Origin: an uncultured Ilumatobacter sp. | GTDB taxonomy: Bacteria > Actinomycetota > Acidimicrobiia > Acidimicrobiales > Ilumatobacteraceae | Direction: 5' to 3' | DNA: 64,000 nucleotides | Assembly (NCBI GenBank): GCA_905480335.1 | Contig: CAJQPY010000031.1 | Coordinates: 1 to 64,000 of the forward strand | Shown here: piece after piece, positions 1 through 10,598 of the stretch | Layout of the letters: each line of letters starts with the position of its first letter | Numbering within the stretch: position 1 is the first letter of the stretch | The notes under the pieces: generated by a model | What the model was told of the DNA's origin: nothing | What the model saw: the letters and a program-made list of their open reading frames with translations, nothing else | The model's database searches: none | Position numbers and translations under genes: made by a program

Positions 1-1
1 C

Positions 2-118
2 AGCGGAAGGGCTTCGTTCAACCGCAGCGACGGTAACAATCCAGTCCAGCCTGTCTCAGCTGGTGTTTCAGCAGAGCACCGTTTAGTTGTGATCGACTTG
101 AGATGCGGATTGGAATGA
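2..118 (+). other. left edge, possible tail of a gene entering the window
   Basis: One frame stays open from the window edge to a TGA at 116-118 (38 codons) and has no start codon inside the window. The peptide is not recognisable, and so short an open frame is expected by chance in high-GC DNA. Bases 119-222 show no gene. The neighbouring acyl-CoA dehydrogenase ends at 223 and points toward this edge. Confidence 0.15.
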
Positions 119-222
119 CTGATCACGACCGGATCAGGCCCGTCTGCTCAGATCCTGCAGTCAAATTCCGTTGTTTCTCAGAGCTTTTTGGGGTCGCACT
201 GAAAGCGCTCAGGGGGGTGGCA

Positions 223-1341
223 CTAAATCTCTTGCTCCTTCGGTTCGCGGGGGAGGCCGAGAACCCGCTCGCCGAGGATGTTGCGCATGATGTCCGATGT
301 TCCGCCCATGATTGTGTAAGCCGGATCGTAGGCTAAACCGCGCCCGACGCCGTTCCATAGCATGGCCTCAGCCCCGAGCGCACGGGCCACGAAAGAGGCA
401 ACGGCTTGCTCGTGCTCGGTACAGAAGCACTTTGTCGCAGCAGAAAAGCCCCTGGGGGCCTGACGCAAGACTTCACGGGTAACCAGAATTCGCCCGAGTG
501 TGTAGCCGGTTTCAATCTTGGCCATCTCCTGGCGGATAACGGGGTCGGTGCGATCAACGTGCTCCCGCGCCAACTCGTATAGCGCGCGGTTTGACACGAG
601 CCGATCGATTCCACCGCGCTCGTGCTCAAGTTGGGCCATCGTCTGTTTGAACGCGCTACCTTCGACGCCAACGAGATTCGCAGCGGAAACTCGCACATCG
701 CTGAACCACACCTCGCAGAAGTGGCGGTTGGTAGTCATGTCGGTAATCGGGCGGACCTCAATGCCCGGCGTGTCCATCGGGACAATCACCTCGCTGATGC
801 CGCGGTGAGGTGGTCCTGACACGTCGGTTCGACAGATCAGGTAGCAGTAGTCGGCCGACTCGCCGAACGACGTCCAGATCTTTTGGCCGTTAATGATGAA
901 GTCGTCGCCGACGCGAACAGCGGACGTGGCGAGGGAAGCAAGATCTGACCCAGAGTCGGGCTCGGACATTCCAATACACCAGGTGGTGTCGCCGGAGAGG
1001 ATTCCTGGGAGAAACTCGGCTTGCTGATCGGCGGTGCCGTAGTTGATCAGTGTTGGGCCCATCTGGCGATCAGCGAACCACATCGCTGCGACTGGCGCTC
1101 CCGCAGCGATGAGTTCTTCGCCGACGATCAGTCGGTCGATGTCTGGCCGTCCGCCGCCTCCGTACTCGGTGGGCCAGGTCATCCCGATCCATCCGTGAGC
1201 GGCCATTTCCTTGGCGAAGCCCTTTGAGAAGCCGTTAATCCAGGAATCGTTATGGCGTCCGTACTGTTCGACTGCGTTGGCGGCGACTGTGCGGGCGTGC
1301 ATTCGCAACTTGACTTGTTCCGACGTCCACGAGAAGTTCAT
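223..1341 (-). CDS. acyl-CoA dehydrogenase
   Basis: FAD-dependent acyl-CoA dehydrogenase, expected to introduce the alpha-beta double bond into an acyl-CoA and pass electrons to ETF. The protein has the N-terminal helical domain, a middle beta domain with MSEPDSGSDLAS and GQKIWTS, and a C-terminal helical domain ending in MGGTSDIMRNILGERVLGLP. The position of the catalytic Glu of medium-chain enzymes (E-G-T-S) is Gly here, as in many actinobacterial FadE proteins, so the base must lie elsewhere. I chose the ATG at 1341 (MNFSW) over a TTG at 1395 because family similarity begins there. It is divergent from icd. Substrate unknown; steroid or branched acyl-CoA are possibilities. Confidence 0.9.
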   Translation of the reverse strand: MNFSWTSEQVKLRMHARTVAANAVEQYGRHNDSWINGFSKGFAKEMAAHGWIGMTWPTEYGGGGRPDIDRLIVGEELIAAGAPVAAMWFADRQMGPTLINYGTADQQAEFLPGILSGDTTWCIGMSEPDSGSDLASLATSAVRVGDDFIINGQKIWTSFGESADYCYLICRTDVSGPPHRGISEVIVPMDTPGIEVRPITDMTTNRHFCEVWFSDVRVSAANLVGVEGSAFKQTMAQLEHERGGIDRLVSNRALYELAREHVDRTDPVIRQEMAKIETGYTLGRILVTREVLRQAPRGFSAATKCFCTEHEQAVASFVARALGAEAMLWNGVGRGLAYDPAYTIMGGTSDIMRNILGERVLGLPREPKEQEI

Positions 1342-1498
1342 CGCACTCGATGGTAGGTGTCCCGATTGCTGAAGCGAGGATTCAGCCCCGATCAAACGAC
1401 GTCAGGGGACGAACGGCCAGTCTCGCGACTCCTGGGCCCCGACTGTTCCTTTCGGTCAGGGTCGGCTGGGGACGAACCCTCTGCGACCGCTATGGTGT

Positions 1499-1520
1499 AG
1501 ACAAGTACAAGACAAGTACA
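1499..1520 (+). repeat. 11-bp tandem direct repeat upstream of icd
   Basis: The 11-mer AGACAAGTACA occurs twice back to back (1499-1509 and 1510-1520), about one helical turn apart, 42 bp before the isocitrate dehydrogenase start. It could be a direct-repeat operator or a chance duplication. The rest of the divergent spacer 1342-1561 shows no convincing promoter. Confidence 0.4.
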
Positions 1521-1549
1521 GTTGCCCAGCCAACGTGCGAACACTCTGA

Positions 1550-3796
<2,247 letters not shown>

Positions 3797-3883
3797 CCCA
3801 ACAGGTGGCCGCCTTGCTGTTCCATCTGGCGTGTTAGGCAATAGATGGAACATCCAGCGCGTGAAAGCGCTGTGCGGAACGGA

Positions 3884-5146
3884 TCAGCGGTTGTCGATGC
3901 CGACGTAGTTGCGCTCGCCCTCGCCGGTGTACCACTGGCGGGGCCGGCTGATCTTTTGGCCCTCGTCGAGCAGTTCCTCGTAGTGGGCGAGCCAGCCTGA
4001 CATGCGCGGAATCGCGAACAGTACCGTAAACATCTCGACCGGGAAATTGAGCGCCTGGTAGATGAGCCCAGAGTAGAAGTCGACGTTGGGATAGAGCTTG
4101 CGTTCGACAAAGTAGGGGTCTTCGAGCGCAGTCTCCTCGAGCTTGAGTGCAATGTCGAGGAGTGGGCTGTGGCCGGTGACTTCGAAGACGTCGTAGGCGG
4201 CCTTTTTGATGATCGTGGCTCGGGGGTCGAAATTCTTGTAGACCCGGTGGCCGAAGCCCATTAGGCGACCCTCACCATTCTTGACAGATTCCACGAACGC
4301 CGGAACGTTGTCGATCGAGCCGATCTCGGTGAGCATCCGAATCACGGCTTCATTGGCGCCGCCGTGGCGAGGGCCATATAGCGCTGCGGCGGCACCGGCT
4401 GCCGACGAGTAAGGATCGGCATGGCTGGACCCGATCACGCGCATTGCGGTCGTACCGCAATTCTGCTCATGGTCGGCATGAAGGATGAACAGGACGTCCA
4501 TCGCTCGCTCCAGCGCCGGGTCGACCTCGTAGTCACCGATCTTCCACATCATGTTCAGAAAGTTCGCAGAGTACGACAGGTCGTTGTCGGGCTGGTTGAA
4601 CGGCAGCCCGACCGAGAAGCGGTACATCATCGCAGCGATAGTGGGGCTCTTCGCAATGAGACGCATTGCTTGATGCTGGCGGGCCGTCGGATTCTCGATG
4701 TCCTTGGCGCCGTCGTAGAAAGTGCCGAGCGCTGCCACGGCTGACACGAACATGCCCATCGGGTGAGCGTTGTAGTGGAAGCCATCGACGAACCGCTTGC
4801 GCATGTTTTCGTGGATAAAGGTGTGGTTTGTGACGTCATTGGTCCAAGCAGCAAGCTGCTCAGTCGTCGGCAGTTCGCCCTTCATGAGCAGATATGCAAC
4901 CTCGAGATATGTCGAGTGCTCGGCTAGCTGCTCGATCGGGTACCCGCGGTACCGGAGGATGCCGTGGGTGCCGTCTAGGTATGTGATCGCCGACTGCGTG
5001 GCGGCGGTCGACAGGTAGGCGGGGTCGTACATGTACAGGCTCGGATCAAGCTCACGCAGCGCCGACGACGAGAAAACGCCACCCTCGATGGGGACCGTGA
5101 CTGTCTTCCCGGTGCGGTCGTCGGTAATCGTGATGGTTTCGGGCAC
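3884..5146 (-). CDS. gltA: citrate synthase
   Basis: Condenses acetyl-CoA with oxaloacetate to citrate, the entry step of the TCA cycle. The protein is 420 residues with family motifs FILHADHEQNCGTTAMR, YGPRHGGANEAV and GFGHRVYKNFDPRA, which contain the active-site histidines, and ends in a hexameric-type tail (RPRQWYTGEGERNYV). I chose the GTG at 5146 (VPETITITDD) because GGAGGA lies 6 nt upstream and similarity begins there; the open frame extends 33 codons further up without support. It lies downstream of the carboxyltransferase on the same strand with a 205-bp gap, so it probably has its own promoter. Confidence 0.96.
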   Translation of the reverse strand: MPETITITDDRTGKTVTVPIEGGVFSSSALRELDPSLYMYDPAYLSTAATQSAITYLDGTHGILRYRGYPIEQLAEHSTYLEVAYLLMKGELPTTEQLAAWTNDVTNHTFIHENMRKRFVDGFHYNAHPMGMFVSAVAALGTFYDGAKDIENPTARQHQAMRLIAKSPTIAAMMYRFSVGLPFNQPDNDLSYSANFLNMMWKIGDYEVDPALERAMDVLFILHADHEQNCGTTAMRVIGSSHADPYSSAAGAAAALYGPRHGGANEAVIRMLTEIGSIDNVPAFVESVKNGEGRLMGFGHRVYKNFDPRATIIKKAAYDVFEVTGHSPLLDIALKLEETALEDPYFVERKLYPNVDFYSGLIYQALNFPVEMFTVLFAIPRMSGWLAHYEELLDEGQKISRPRQWYTGEGERNYVGIDNR

Positions 5147-5351
5147 GTGGCTTCCTCCGTGGCTCCATGGTCGGACTTCAAGCGCTCGCAGGATCATCTC
5201 CGACCGCCTTTGCACATTACCGGCTGGCTCCGCTTGCGGCCTCAATTAGAAGTGCGACATCGACGGGAGTCGAGTTAACCGGGGTAATTGTGTTGGTCGT
5301 TGAGTTGCGGCCGGACGGTTTGTTAGTGCCGGGACCCGTCTGATCGTCGGA

Positions 5352-6737
5352 TCAGAACGGTGAGTTGCCGTGTTTGCGTTCGGCGAGCGTCTCTTGCTTG
5401 TCGGCTAGCATCTCTAGCGCAGCGCTGATCTCGGCCCGGGTGTCGGCGGGGTCGATGACCGCGTCAATCAAGCCGCGCTCAGCGGCGACGTATGGGTTGA
5501 GCAGGCGCTCCACATAGTCGGCTTCGAAATCGGCCTTCTCCTCGGGGCTTGCGCGACGCGCCAGGATCGCGGCTGCTTGCCCCGCCCCCATGACCGCGAT
5601 CTCGGCCCAGGGCCAGGCCAGACAAAGGTCGTTGCCCATGGTCTTCGAGTCCATCACGATGTAGGCGCCGCCGTAGCTTTTGCGCAGAATCACGCAGATC
5701 CGAGGAACCTCGGCGCGGGCGTAGGCAAAGACGAGCTGTGCGCCGTGACGAATCATGCCGCGCCACTCCAAGTCCTTGCCGGGGTAGAAGCCGGGAGTGT
5801 CGACAAGGGTGACAATCGGAAGATTGAACGCGTCGCAGAAGGCGATGAACCGAGCCGCCTTCTGCGAGGCCGGAATGTCGAGTGTTCCGGCGAGCACCAT
5901 CGGCTGATTGGCCAGAATCCCGATCGGCCGTCCGTCGACTGTTGCAAAGGCCGTCACGGCGTTGGCGGCCCAACGATCGCGGACCTCGAGCAGCGATTCC
6001 TCGTCGGCGATGGCCGCTGCAACCTTGCGGACGTCGTAGCTGCCGGCGGATGACTCAGGAATCTGAGCCCCGGCTTCAGGACACGAGCGGTCGCCGGGGT
6101 CGAATGTCGGCCAGCGGACTGGTTCGACATCGACGCTGGCTGGAAGATAGCCGAGCAGATCGATAGCAGCCTCGGTGCCGGCCGCTCGATCGGGGACAAC
6201 GAACGTTGCGACCCCGGTGTAGCGAGCGTGACTGGCCGACCCGCCGAGTTCGTCGGCGTCGATTCCCACCCCGGTGAATTCCTCGACCATCACGGGACCG
6301 TTAACGAAGGCTGAGGAGCGCTCGGTCATGATTGTGAAGTCCGCAAGACCAAGGAGGAGCGCAGGCCCCGAGACGGCAGGCCCGTCGACGATGACGATGG
6401 TCGGAACCACCCCAGAGCACGCGGTGAGGCGGCTGGCAACACGTCCCCAGCTGCCCAGCGCAGCCATTCCCTGTTCGATGTCGGTGCCGGTGGTCGAGAT
6501 CACCAGGACCACAGGGAGTCGCTGGTCGAGCGCCGCAGCAATCCCGGACTCCAGCTGGAATCCGGTCGCCTCGTCGAGCCGCGCAGGGTCGCCGCCGTCC
6601 TCAAACTCGATCCAGATGACCGATCGGTCGGGGATGCCGCGATGGTCGTCAACAAGATTCCGCAATTCGGTTTGAGCGAGACCTGGGACAAAGCGGTTCA
6701 GACCGAGGGCCTCGACGGCGGCATGGAGGTCGGTCAT
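5352..6737 (-). CDS. acyl-CoA carboxylase carboxyltransferase-like protein
   Basis: Carboxyltransferase of the AccD/PccB type, expected to move CO2 from carboxybiotin to an acyl-CoA. At 461 residues it is shorter than usual beta subunits (~510-540). The C-terminal half is well conserved: ILANQPMVLAGTLDIPASQKAARF, LVDTPGFYPG, and the oxyanion segment RKSYGGAYIVMDSK. The N-terminal half has diverged strongly, so acyl-CoA binding or partner choice may differ. No biotin carboxylase or biotin carrier gene is nearby. It begins 37 bp after the LysR gene on the same strand, so the two may be co-transcribed. The exact substrate (acetyl-, propionyl- or other acyl-CoA) cannot be told from sequence. Confidence 0.85.
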   Translation of the reverse strand: MTDLHAAVEALGLNRFVPGLAQTELRNLVDDHRGIPDRSVIWIEFEDGGDPARLDEATGFQLESGIAAALDQRLPVVLVISTTGTDIEQGMAALGSWGRVASRLTACSGVVPTIVIVDGPAVSGPALLLGLADFTIMTERSSAFVNGPVMVEEFTGVGIDADELGGSASHARYTGVATFVVPDRAAGTEAAIDLLGYLPASVDVEPVRWPTFDPGDRSCPEAGAQIPESSAGSYDVRKVAAAIADEESLLEVRDRWAANAVTAFATVDGRPIGILANQPMVLAGTLDIPASQKAARFIAFCDAFNLPIVTLVDTPGFYPGKDLEWRGMIRHGAQLVFAYARAEVPRICVILRKSYGGAYIVMDSKTMGNDLCLAWPWAEIAVMGAGQAAAILARRASPEEKADFEADYVERLLNPYVAAERGLIDAVIDPADTRAEISAALEMLADKQETLAERKHGNSPF

Positions 6738-6774
6738 TCCCGCTCACCGTACTGCACCCGAAGGCGTCAACGAC

Positions 6775-7713
6775 TCAGCCGGAGCGGGGTACCGGTAAGG
6801 CGCCCGTTTCAGGGTGGACACCTGGCTGTAGCTCACCCTGCTCTAAAATTACGCGGCTCAAGGTCTTGAGCGTAACTTGAGTAGGTGCGTTGGTAGCCGG
6901 CCGACGGCGACGGACAGAGGCGACGACTCGGCGGGGGAGTTCAGGAACGTTGATCCGGCGGAATGCTCCGGTCAGCCACGTCGGGACAGCGGTCGCAGGA
7001 ACTATGGTGGCCCCAAATCCGTCTATGGCAAGTGAAGCTAGGAGTCGAACGCCGTCGATCTCTGCCTGGGGACGTAACGAGACGTTGTTCGCTGCTGCGG
7101 ACCGATCGAGCACCTTGCGAAGTGCTGATCCGGTCGGAGGAAGCAGCAGTGGTTCGTCATCGAGTTCAGCGATGGCAACGGTTTCGGCGGCAGCGAGGCG
7201 ATGTTGATCATTCACGAGCAGAAACAGATCTTCGGCAAACAGCGGTTCGACGAGTAGCTCCGGTTCGTCGATCGGCAGGTGGATCACTGCGGCATTGAGT
7301 TCTCCCGACATGACGTTCGGAACGAGCGACGACGATGCTCCCTCGCGGACGATGGCGCGGACGTCGGGGTGGTCGCCCGCTAGTTGGCGCAGGAGCGATG
7401 GGGTCAGCCAGCGGGCGGTCGTGCCGATCACACCGATCCGTGTCTGGCCCGCCACCTTGTCGTGGCGGCTTGTCATATCGGACGTGATGTCCTCAATTTC
7501 GTTGAGCACCCGTCGTGCTCGCTCCACGACTCGGAAGCCGTCTTCGGTCAGGCCTCCTTGAGCGCGGTCGACGAGTAGGACCCCAAGTTCCTTCTCCAAT
7601 CTGGAGATATGCCCAGAGACGTTGGACTGCACCGTGAACAATGCGCGTGCTGCAGCCGAAAAGGTCCCGTGGTCGGCAATCGCGACGATTGCGGAAAGCT
7701 GACGAACATCCAT
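6775..7713 (-). CDS. LysR-family transcriptional regulator
   Basis: A 312-residue LysR-type regulator. The N-terminal winged helix-turn-helix (about residues 2-60; QLSAIVAIADHGTFSAAA) is followed by a linker helix and a periplasmic-binding-like effector domain (about 90-290). The start is the ATG at 7713; a GTG immediately before it would add one residue. It is upstream of, and in the same direction as, the carboxyltransferase, so that gene or itself is the likely target (inference). The effector is unknown. Its promoter must lie in 7714-7800, back to back with the promoter proposed for the 6C RNA. Confidence 0.93.
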   Translation of the reverse strand: MDVRQLSAIVAIADHGTFSAAARALFTVQSNVSGHISRLEKELGVLLVDRAQGGLTEDGFRVVERARRVLNEIEDITSDMTSRHDKVAGQTRIGVIGTTARWLTPSLLRQLAGDHPDVRAIVREGASSSLVPNVMSGELNAAVIHLPIDEPELLVEPLFAEDLFLLVNDQHRLAAAETVAIAELDDEPLLLPPTGSALRKVLDRSAAANNVSLRPQAEIDGVRLLASLAIDGFGATIVPATAVPTWLTGAFRRINVPELPRRVVASVRRRRPATNAPTQVTLKTLSRVILEQGELQPGVHPETGALPVPRSG

Positions 7714-7748
7714 CACGAAAAACGATAGCGAGTATCTCTGAAATCTGC

Positions 7749-7777
7749 TTGCCAGATCACCCGTTCACGTGCATAAT
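7749..7777 (+). promoter_or_regulatory. sigma-70 type promoter for the 6C RNA
   Basis: TTGCCA (7749-7754, five of six consensus bases) is followed after exactly 17 nt by CATAAT (7772-7777, five of six). Transcription would begin near 7784 and run into the 6C RNA. It is one of the clearest consensus promoters in the window. Confidence 0.55.
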
Positions 7778-7789
7778 TTCACATGGGCT

Positions 7790-7805
7790 TGTGATCTAGA
7801 TCACG
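7790..7805. promoter_or_regulatory. CRP/GlxR-like operator
   Basis: TGTGA-TCTAGA-TCACG matches the CRP-family consensus TGTGA-N6-TCACA at all but the last base. The core GTGATCTAGATCAC (7791-7804) is a perfect 14-bp palindrome. It lies just downstream of the predicted start near 7784 and upstream of the 6C hairpins, a position that would favour repression or a roadblock. It could also act on the divergent LysR gene. Confidence 0.6.
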
Positions 7806-7814
7806 AGCTCCGCA

Positions 7815-7935
7815 GATCGCAGTGTCAACACCCCCCATGTTGCACTCGACGAGTCATCCAGCACCCGATCCCCCATCGGAGGATGTTCTCAGGTTGAGAG
7901 GCCCGGATCCCCCAATCCGGGCCTCTCCCATTTTT
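7815..7935 (+). ncRNA. 6C small RNA (actinobacterial C-loop sRNA)
   Basis: Three successive hairpins expose C-rich loops. Hairpin 1: arms 7822-7830 and 7838-7845 with one bulged T, loop CCCCCCA. Hairpin 2: CCGAT (7865-7869) with ATCGG (7875-7879), loop CCCCC. Hairpin 3 is the terminator at 7896-7927, loop CCCCCA. This is the defining architecture of the 6C RNA known from Actinobacteria; C-rich loops suggest pairing with G-rich mRNA sites. The 5' end is uncertain and may be near 7784. From memory, the Mycobacterium tuberculosis copy also lies next to a SerB-like HAD gene, and the next gene here starts with such a domain. Confidence 0.8.
7896..7935 (+). terminator. intrinsic terminator of the 6C RNA
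   Basis: A perfect 13-bp stem (7896-7908 with 7915-7927), loop CCCCCA, then CCA and TTTTT at 7931-7935. It is both the third C-loop hairpin and a rho-independent terminator. Confidence 0.85.
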
Positions 7936-8083
7936 CGTATGCCTGGCCTCGTCCGCGCGTACCAGAAGCCGTCGCAGGTGCAGCGCGCATCCGGTTGTGG
8001 GACGCTTCGGGTCGCCCCGCTTCGCCGTACCGAATCGTTTGTCGGATGGCCGGGCGCTTTACGCCGGCGTCTAGGTTGCCCCC

Positions 8084-9511
8084 ATGACTCAGGGCGCTGC
8101 GTTCTTTGATCTCGATCGGACGCTGTTGGCGGGCGCGTCGGGAGAGATCTTTTCTGAGGCGATGCAGCGTGCAGGATTGTCAAGTGGGCCGTTCCCGGGG
8201 GAGAAGTTCCTGTTCGGTCTGTTTCATCGAATTGGGGAAACACTGCCGGCAATGGCAATTGCACGTCAGGGGGTCACCGTGGCCAAGGGCCGATCGGCTG
8301 CAGCGGTACAGGTGGCGGCCGAGAGCGTGGTCGAGCAGTTGGTCGGCCTAGTCCAACCGTTTGCCGAAACAGCCTTAAAGACCCATCGAGAGAGTGGCCG
8401 GCCGGTCGTGTTGGCCACCACTACGCCGTACGACCTTGTCAAGCCGTTCGCCGATGCTCTGGGTTTCGATGACGCAGTTGCGACCCGCTACGCAATCGAC
8501 GCAAACGGCAATTATGACGGAACTCTCGATGGCCCGTTCGTATGGTCGGCGGGAAAGCTCATGGCGATCCAGGACTGGGCTGATCATCACGGAGTCGATC
8601 TCGCTGAGAGTTGGGCGTACTCTGACAGCTTCTACGACACACCGATGCTCGACGCCGTCGGCCACCCTGTCGTGGTCAACCCTGATCCTCGCATGGTGCT
8701 CGTTGCGGCCACCCGTCGTTGGCCGACAGTGAACTTCGACGTGTCTCCCGGCGTCATCAAGATTCCCGTCGTCGGTCTCGAAGTCCAGGACGTGGCGCTG
8801 CGATTCAACCGGACGGCGATCTATCCGTACGCCCGATTCGACATCGGCGCCGTCGACAACATCCCGAGCACTGGGCCGTGCATCCTCGTGGGGAACCACC
8901 GCAGCTACTTCGATGTGTCAGCGATGTCGCTCGTGATCGCGAAGAGCGGTCGGCCCGCACGCTTCCTGGGCAAAAAGGAGGTGTTCGATGCCCCGATCGT
9001 CGGTCAGGTGGCTGCGGCGATGGGCGGCATCAGAGTCGATCGAGCGACCGGATCCGACGAGCCACTCCAGGCTGCGGCTGACGCACTCGCCGGCGGTGAG
9101 ATGGTGGTCATGATGCCGGAGGGCACCATCCCGAGGGGGCCGGCCTTCTTTGATCCGGTGTTGCGCGGCCGTTGGGGAGCGGCCCGTCTGGCGCAGATGA
9201 CCGGTGTGCCGGTTGTGCCGGTTGGGCTCTGGGGGACCGAGAAGGTGTGGCCACGGTCGAATCGCTTGCCGAACATGCTGAACTTCGCCGATGCTCCTGT
9301 CGTGCGGGTACGAGTGGGTCCACCGGTCAAGCTGAAGGGCAAGTCGCTCGACGCCGACACGAAGCGAATCATGAAGGGGATCGTCGCGCAGCTTCCCGAT
9401 GAAGCTCGCGAGCAGCGCACCCCGACTCGCAACGAGCTGTTGGCGACGTTCCCGCCGGGTTACTCGGGCGACCCCGAGCAGGAATTCACCCGACGTCCGG
9501 GAGAGGACTGA
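8084..9511 (+). CDS. HAD-IB phosphatase / 1-acylglycerol-3-phosphate acyltransferase fusion
   Basis: Two domains are fused in 475 residues. Residues 1-220 are a SerB-like HAD-IB hydrolase with the nucleophile motif FFDLDRT (Asp9, Asp11) and the distal acidic motif YSDSFYDTPML. Residues 240-455 are a PlsC-type acyltransferase with NHRSYFD (His272, Asp277) and PEGT (345-348). The same arrangement is known in mycobacterial PlsC-type proteins. The acyltransferase half should make phosphatidic acid from lysophosphatidate at the membrane; the HAD substrate is unknown, perhaps a phosphate ester in the same pathway. It begins 148 bp after the 6C terminator and is followed 5 bp later by a hydratase-family gene. 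Confidence 0.9.
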   Translation: MTQGAAFFDLDRTLLAGASGEIFSEAMQRAGLSSGPFPGEKFLFGLFHRIGETLPAMAIARQGVTVAKGRSAAAVQVAAESVVEQLVGLVQPFAETALKTHRESGRPVVLATTTPYDLVKPFADALGFDDAVATRYAIDANGNYDGTLDGPFVWSAGKLMAIQDWADHHGVDLAESWAYSDSFYDTPMLDAVGHPVVVNPDPRMVLVAATRRWPTVNFDVSPGVIKIPVVGLEVQDVALRFNRTAIYPYARFDIGAVDNIPSTGPCILVGNHRSYFDVSAMSLVIAKSGRPARFLGKKEVFDAPIVGQVAAAMGGIRVDRATGSDEPLQAAADALAGGEMVVMMPEGTIPRGPAFFDPVLRGRWGAARLAQMTGVPVVPVGLWGTEKVWPRSNRLPNMLNFADAPVVRVRVGPPVKLKGKSLDADTKRIMKGIVAQLPDEAREQRTPTRNELLATFPPGYSGDPEQEFTRRPGED

Positions 9512-9516
9512 TCGCA

Positions 9517-10305
9517 ATGAGCGTCTCCCCGCTCACCGATGCGCAGGTCGTCGAGGCCGCGACGCAGCTCGCCGCAGCAGCGCGGGATCGCTCGGCAGTC
9601 GACCAACTCGCATCAGAACCGGGCAACGTGGCCGATGGCTACCGCATCCAGGCGGCCGGGCATCGACTCCACGGAGACGAGCTCGTCGGGTGGAAAGCCG
9701 GATGCACGAGTGAGGCGGCACAGCGGATGCTGCGGGTCGACGCTCCGCTCGTTGGTCGCTACCGGTCCGCACACGTCGAGCAGTCACCCGCAGTCTTCGC
9801 CGCCGACACCTTCGTCACGGCGCCACATCTCGAGGTCGAAGTCGGGCTGCGGGCGCTGCGCGATCTGACCGAAATCCCCACGGATCCGCTCGATCTCGCC
9901 GATGTAGTCGAGGCGTTTGCCGCCGTCGAGGTGGTCGCCGCTCGGTTGGCAGCCTTCCCGCTAATCGGTGCCGCACAGTTGGCCGCCGACAACGTCATCG
10001 GAGCCCGGATGGTGGTGGGAGCGACCCTCGATCTCGTGGCCGCCGGGATCCGCGACCTGGACAGCGCACCGGTCGAACTGATCATCGACGGGGAGGTGAC
10101 CGCTGCGGCAACCGGCGCCGAAGCACTCGGACACCCGCTCGTAGTGCTGCAGTTGGTCGCCGCCCATGCAGCGTCGATCGGGCAGCCGATTCGGTCGGGC
10201 GAACCCGTGATCACCGGGACCTGCACCGGACTCGTGCCGGCACGGGTCGGTGTCGATCACGTCGGGCGAGTCGGCGAGGCCGAGGTCCGCGTCGGCTTCG
10301 ACTGA
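9517..10305 (+). CDS. 2-keto-4-pentenoate hydratase / fumarylacetoacetate hydrolase-fold enzyme
   Basis: A 262-residue member of the hydratase-decarboxylase family (MhpD/DmpE-like) that adds water to or decarboxylates 2-oxo-dienoates in meta-cleavage of aromatics. Visible features are GYRIQAAGHR near the N-terminus, VGWKAGCTSEAAQRML, the acidic metal site in HLEVEVGL, VEAFAAVEVVAAR, and the C-terminal AGEPV-like segment SGEPVITGTCTG. It starts 5 bp after the HAD/PlsC gene and is probably co-transcribed. No ring-cleavage dioxygenase or aldolase is nearby, so its pathway is unclear. Confidence 0.85.
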   Translation: MSVSPLTDAQVVEAATQLAAAARDRSAVDQLASEPGNVADGYRIQAAGHRLHGDELVGWKAGCTSEAAQRMLRVDAPLVGRYRSAHVEQSPAVFAADTFVTAPHLEVEVGLRALRDLTEIPTDPLDLADVVEAFAAVEVVAARLAAFPLIGAAQLAADNVIGARMVVGATLDLVAAGIRDLDSAPVELIIDGEVTAAATGAEALGHPLVVLQLVAAHAASIGQPIRSGEPVITGTCTGLVPARVGVDHVGRVGEAEVRVGFD

Positions 10306-10598
10306 TCGTCGGCGCGTGCCACCCGACGAACTTCGCCGGGGCCCCCGTCCAGCAACTTTCGGATTGGTCATCGGCGTCGTTGCGTGACGCCGGTTCGACG
10401 TGAGTGCGCTTGCGGCGGGCGTAGACGTCTCGGCTGGTGTGCCGCCCTGAGCAACAGCGATCGACAGAGCGTCGAAAAAAGTTTGCGCGCCCGTCATCCG
10501 GATCGCGGCGCGGCTCCGAAGACCTTCTGACTTCGCCCAATCCAACAAGGCTTTGGGACGGGGACACTCGTGAACACCCCCCACTAAGGAGAAATGAC

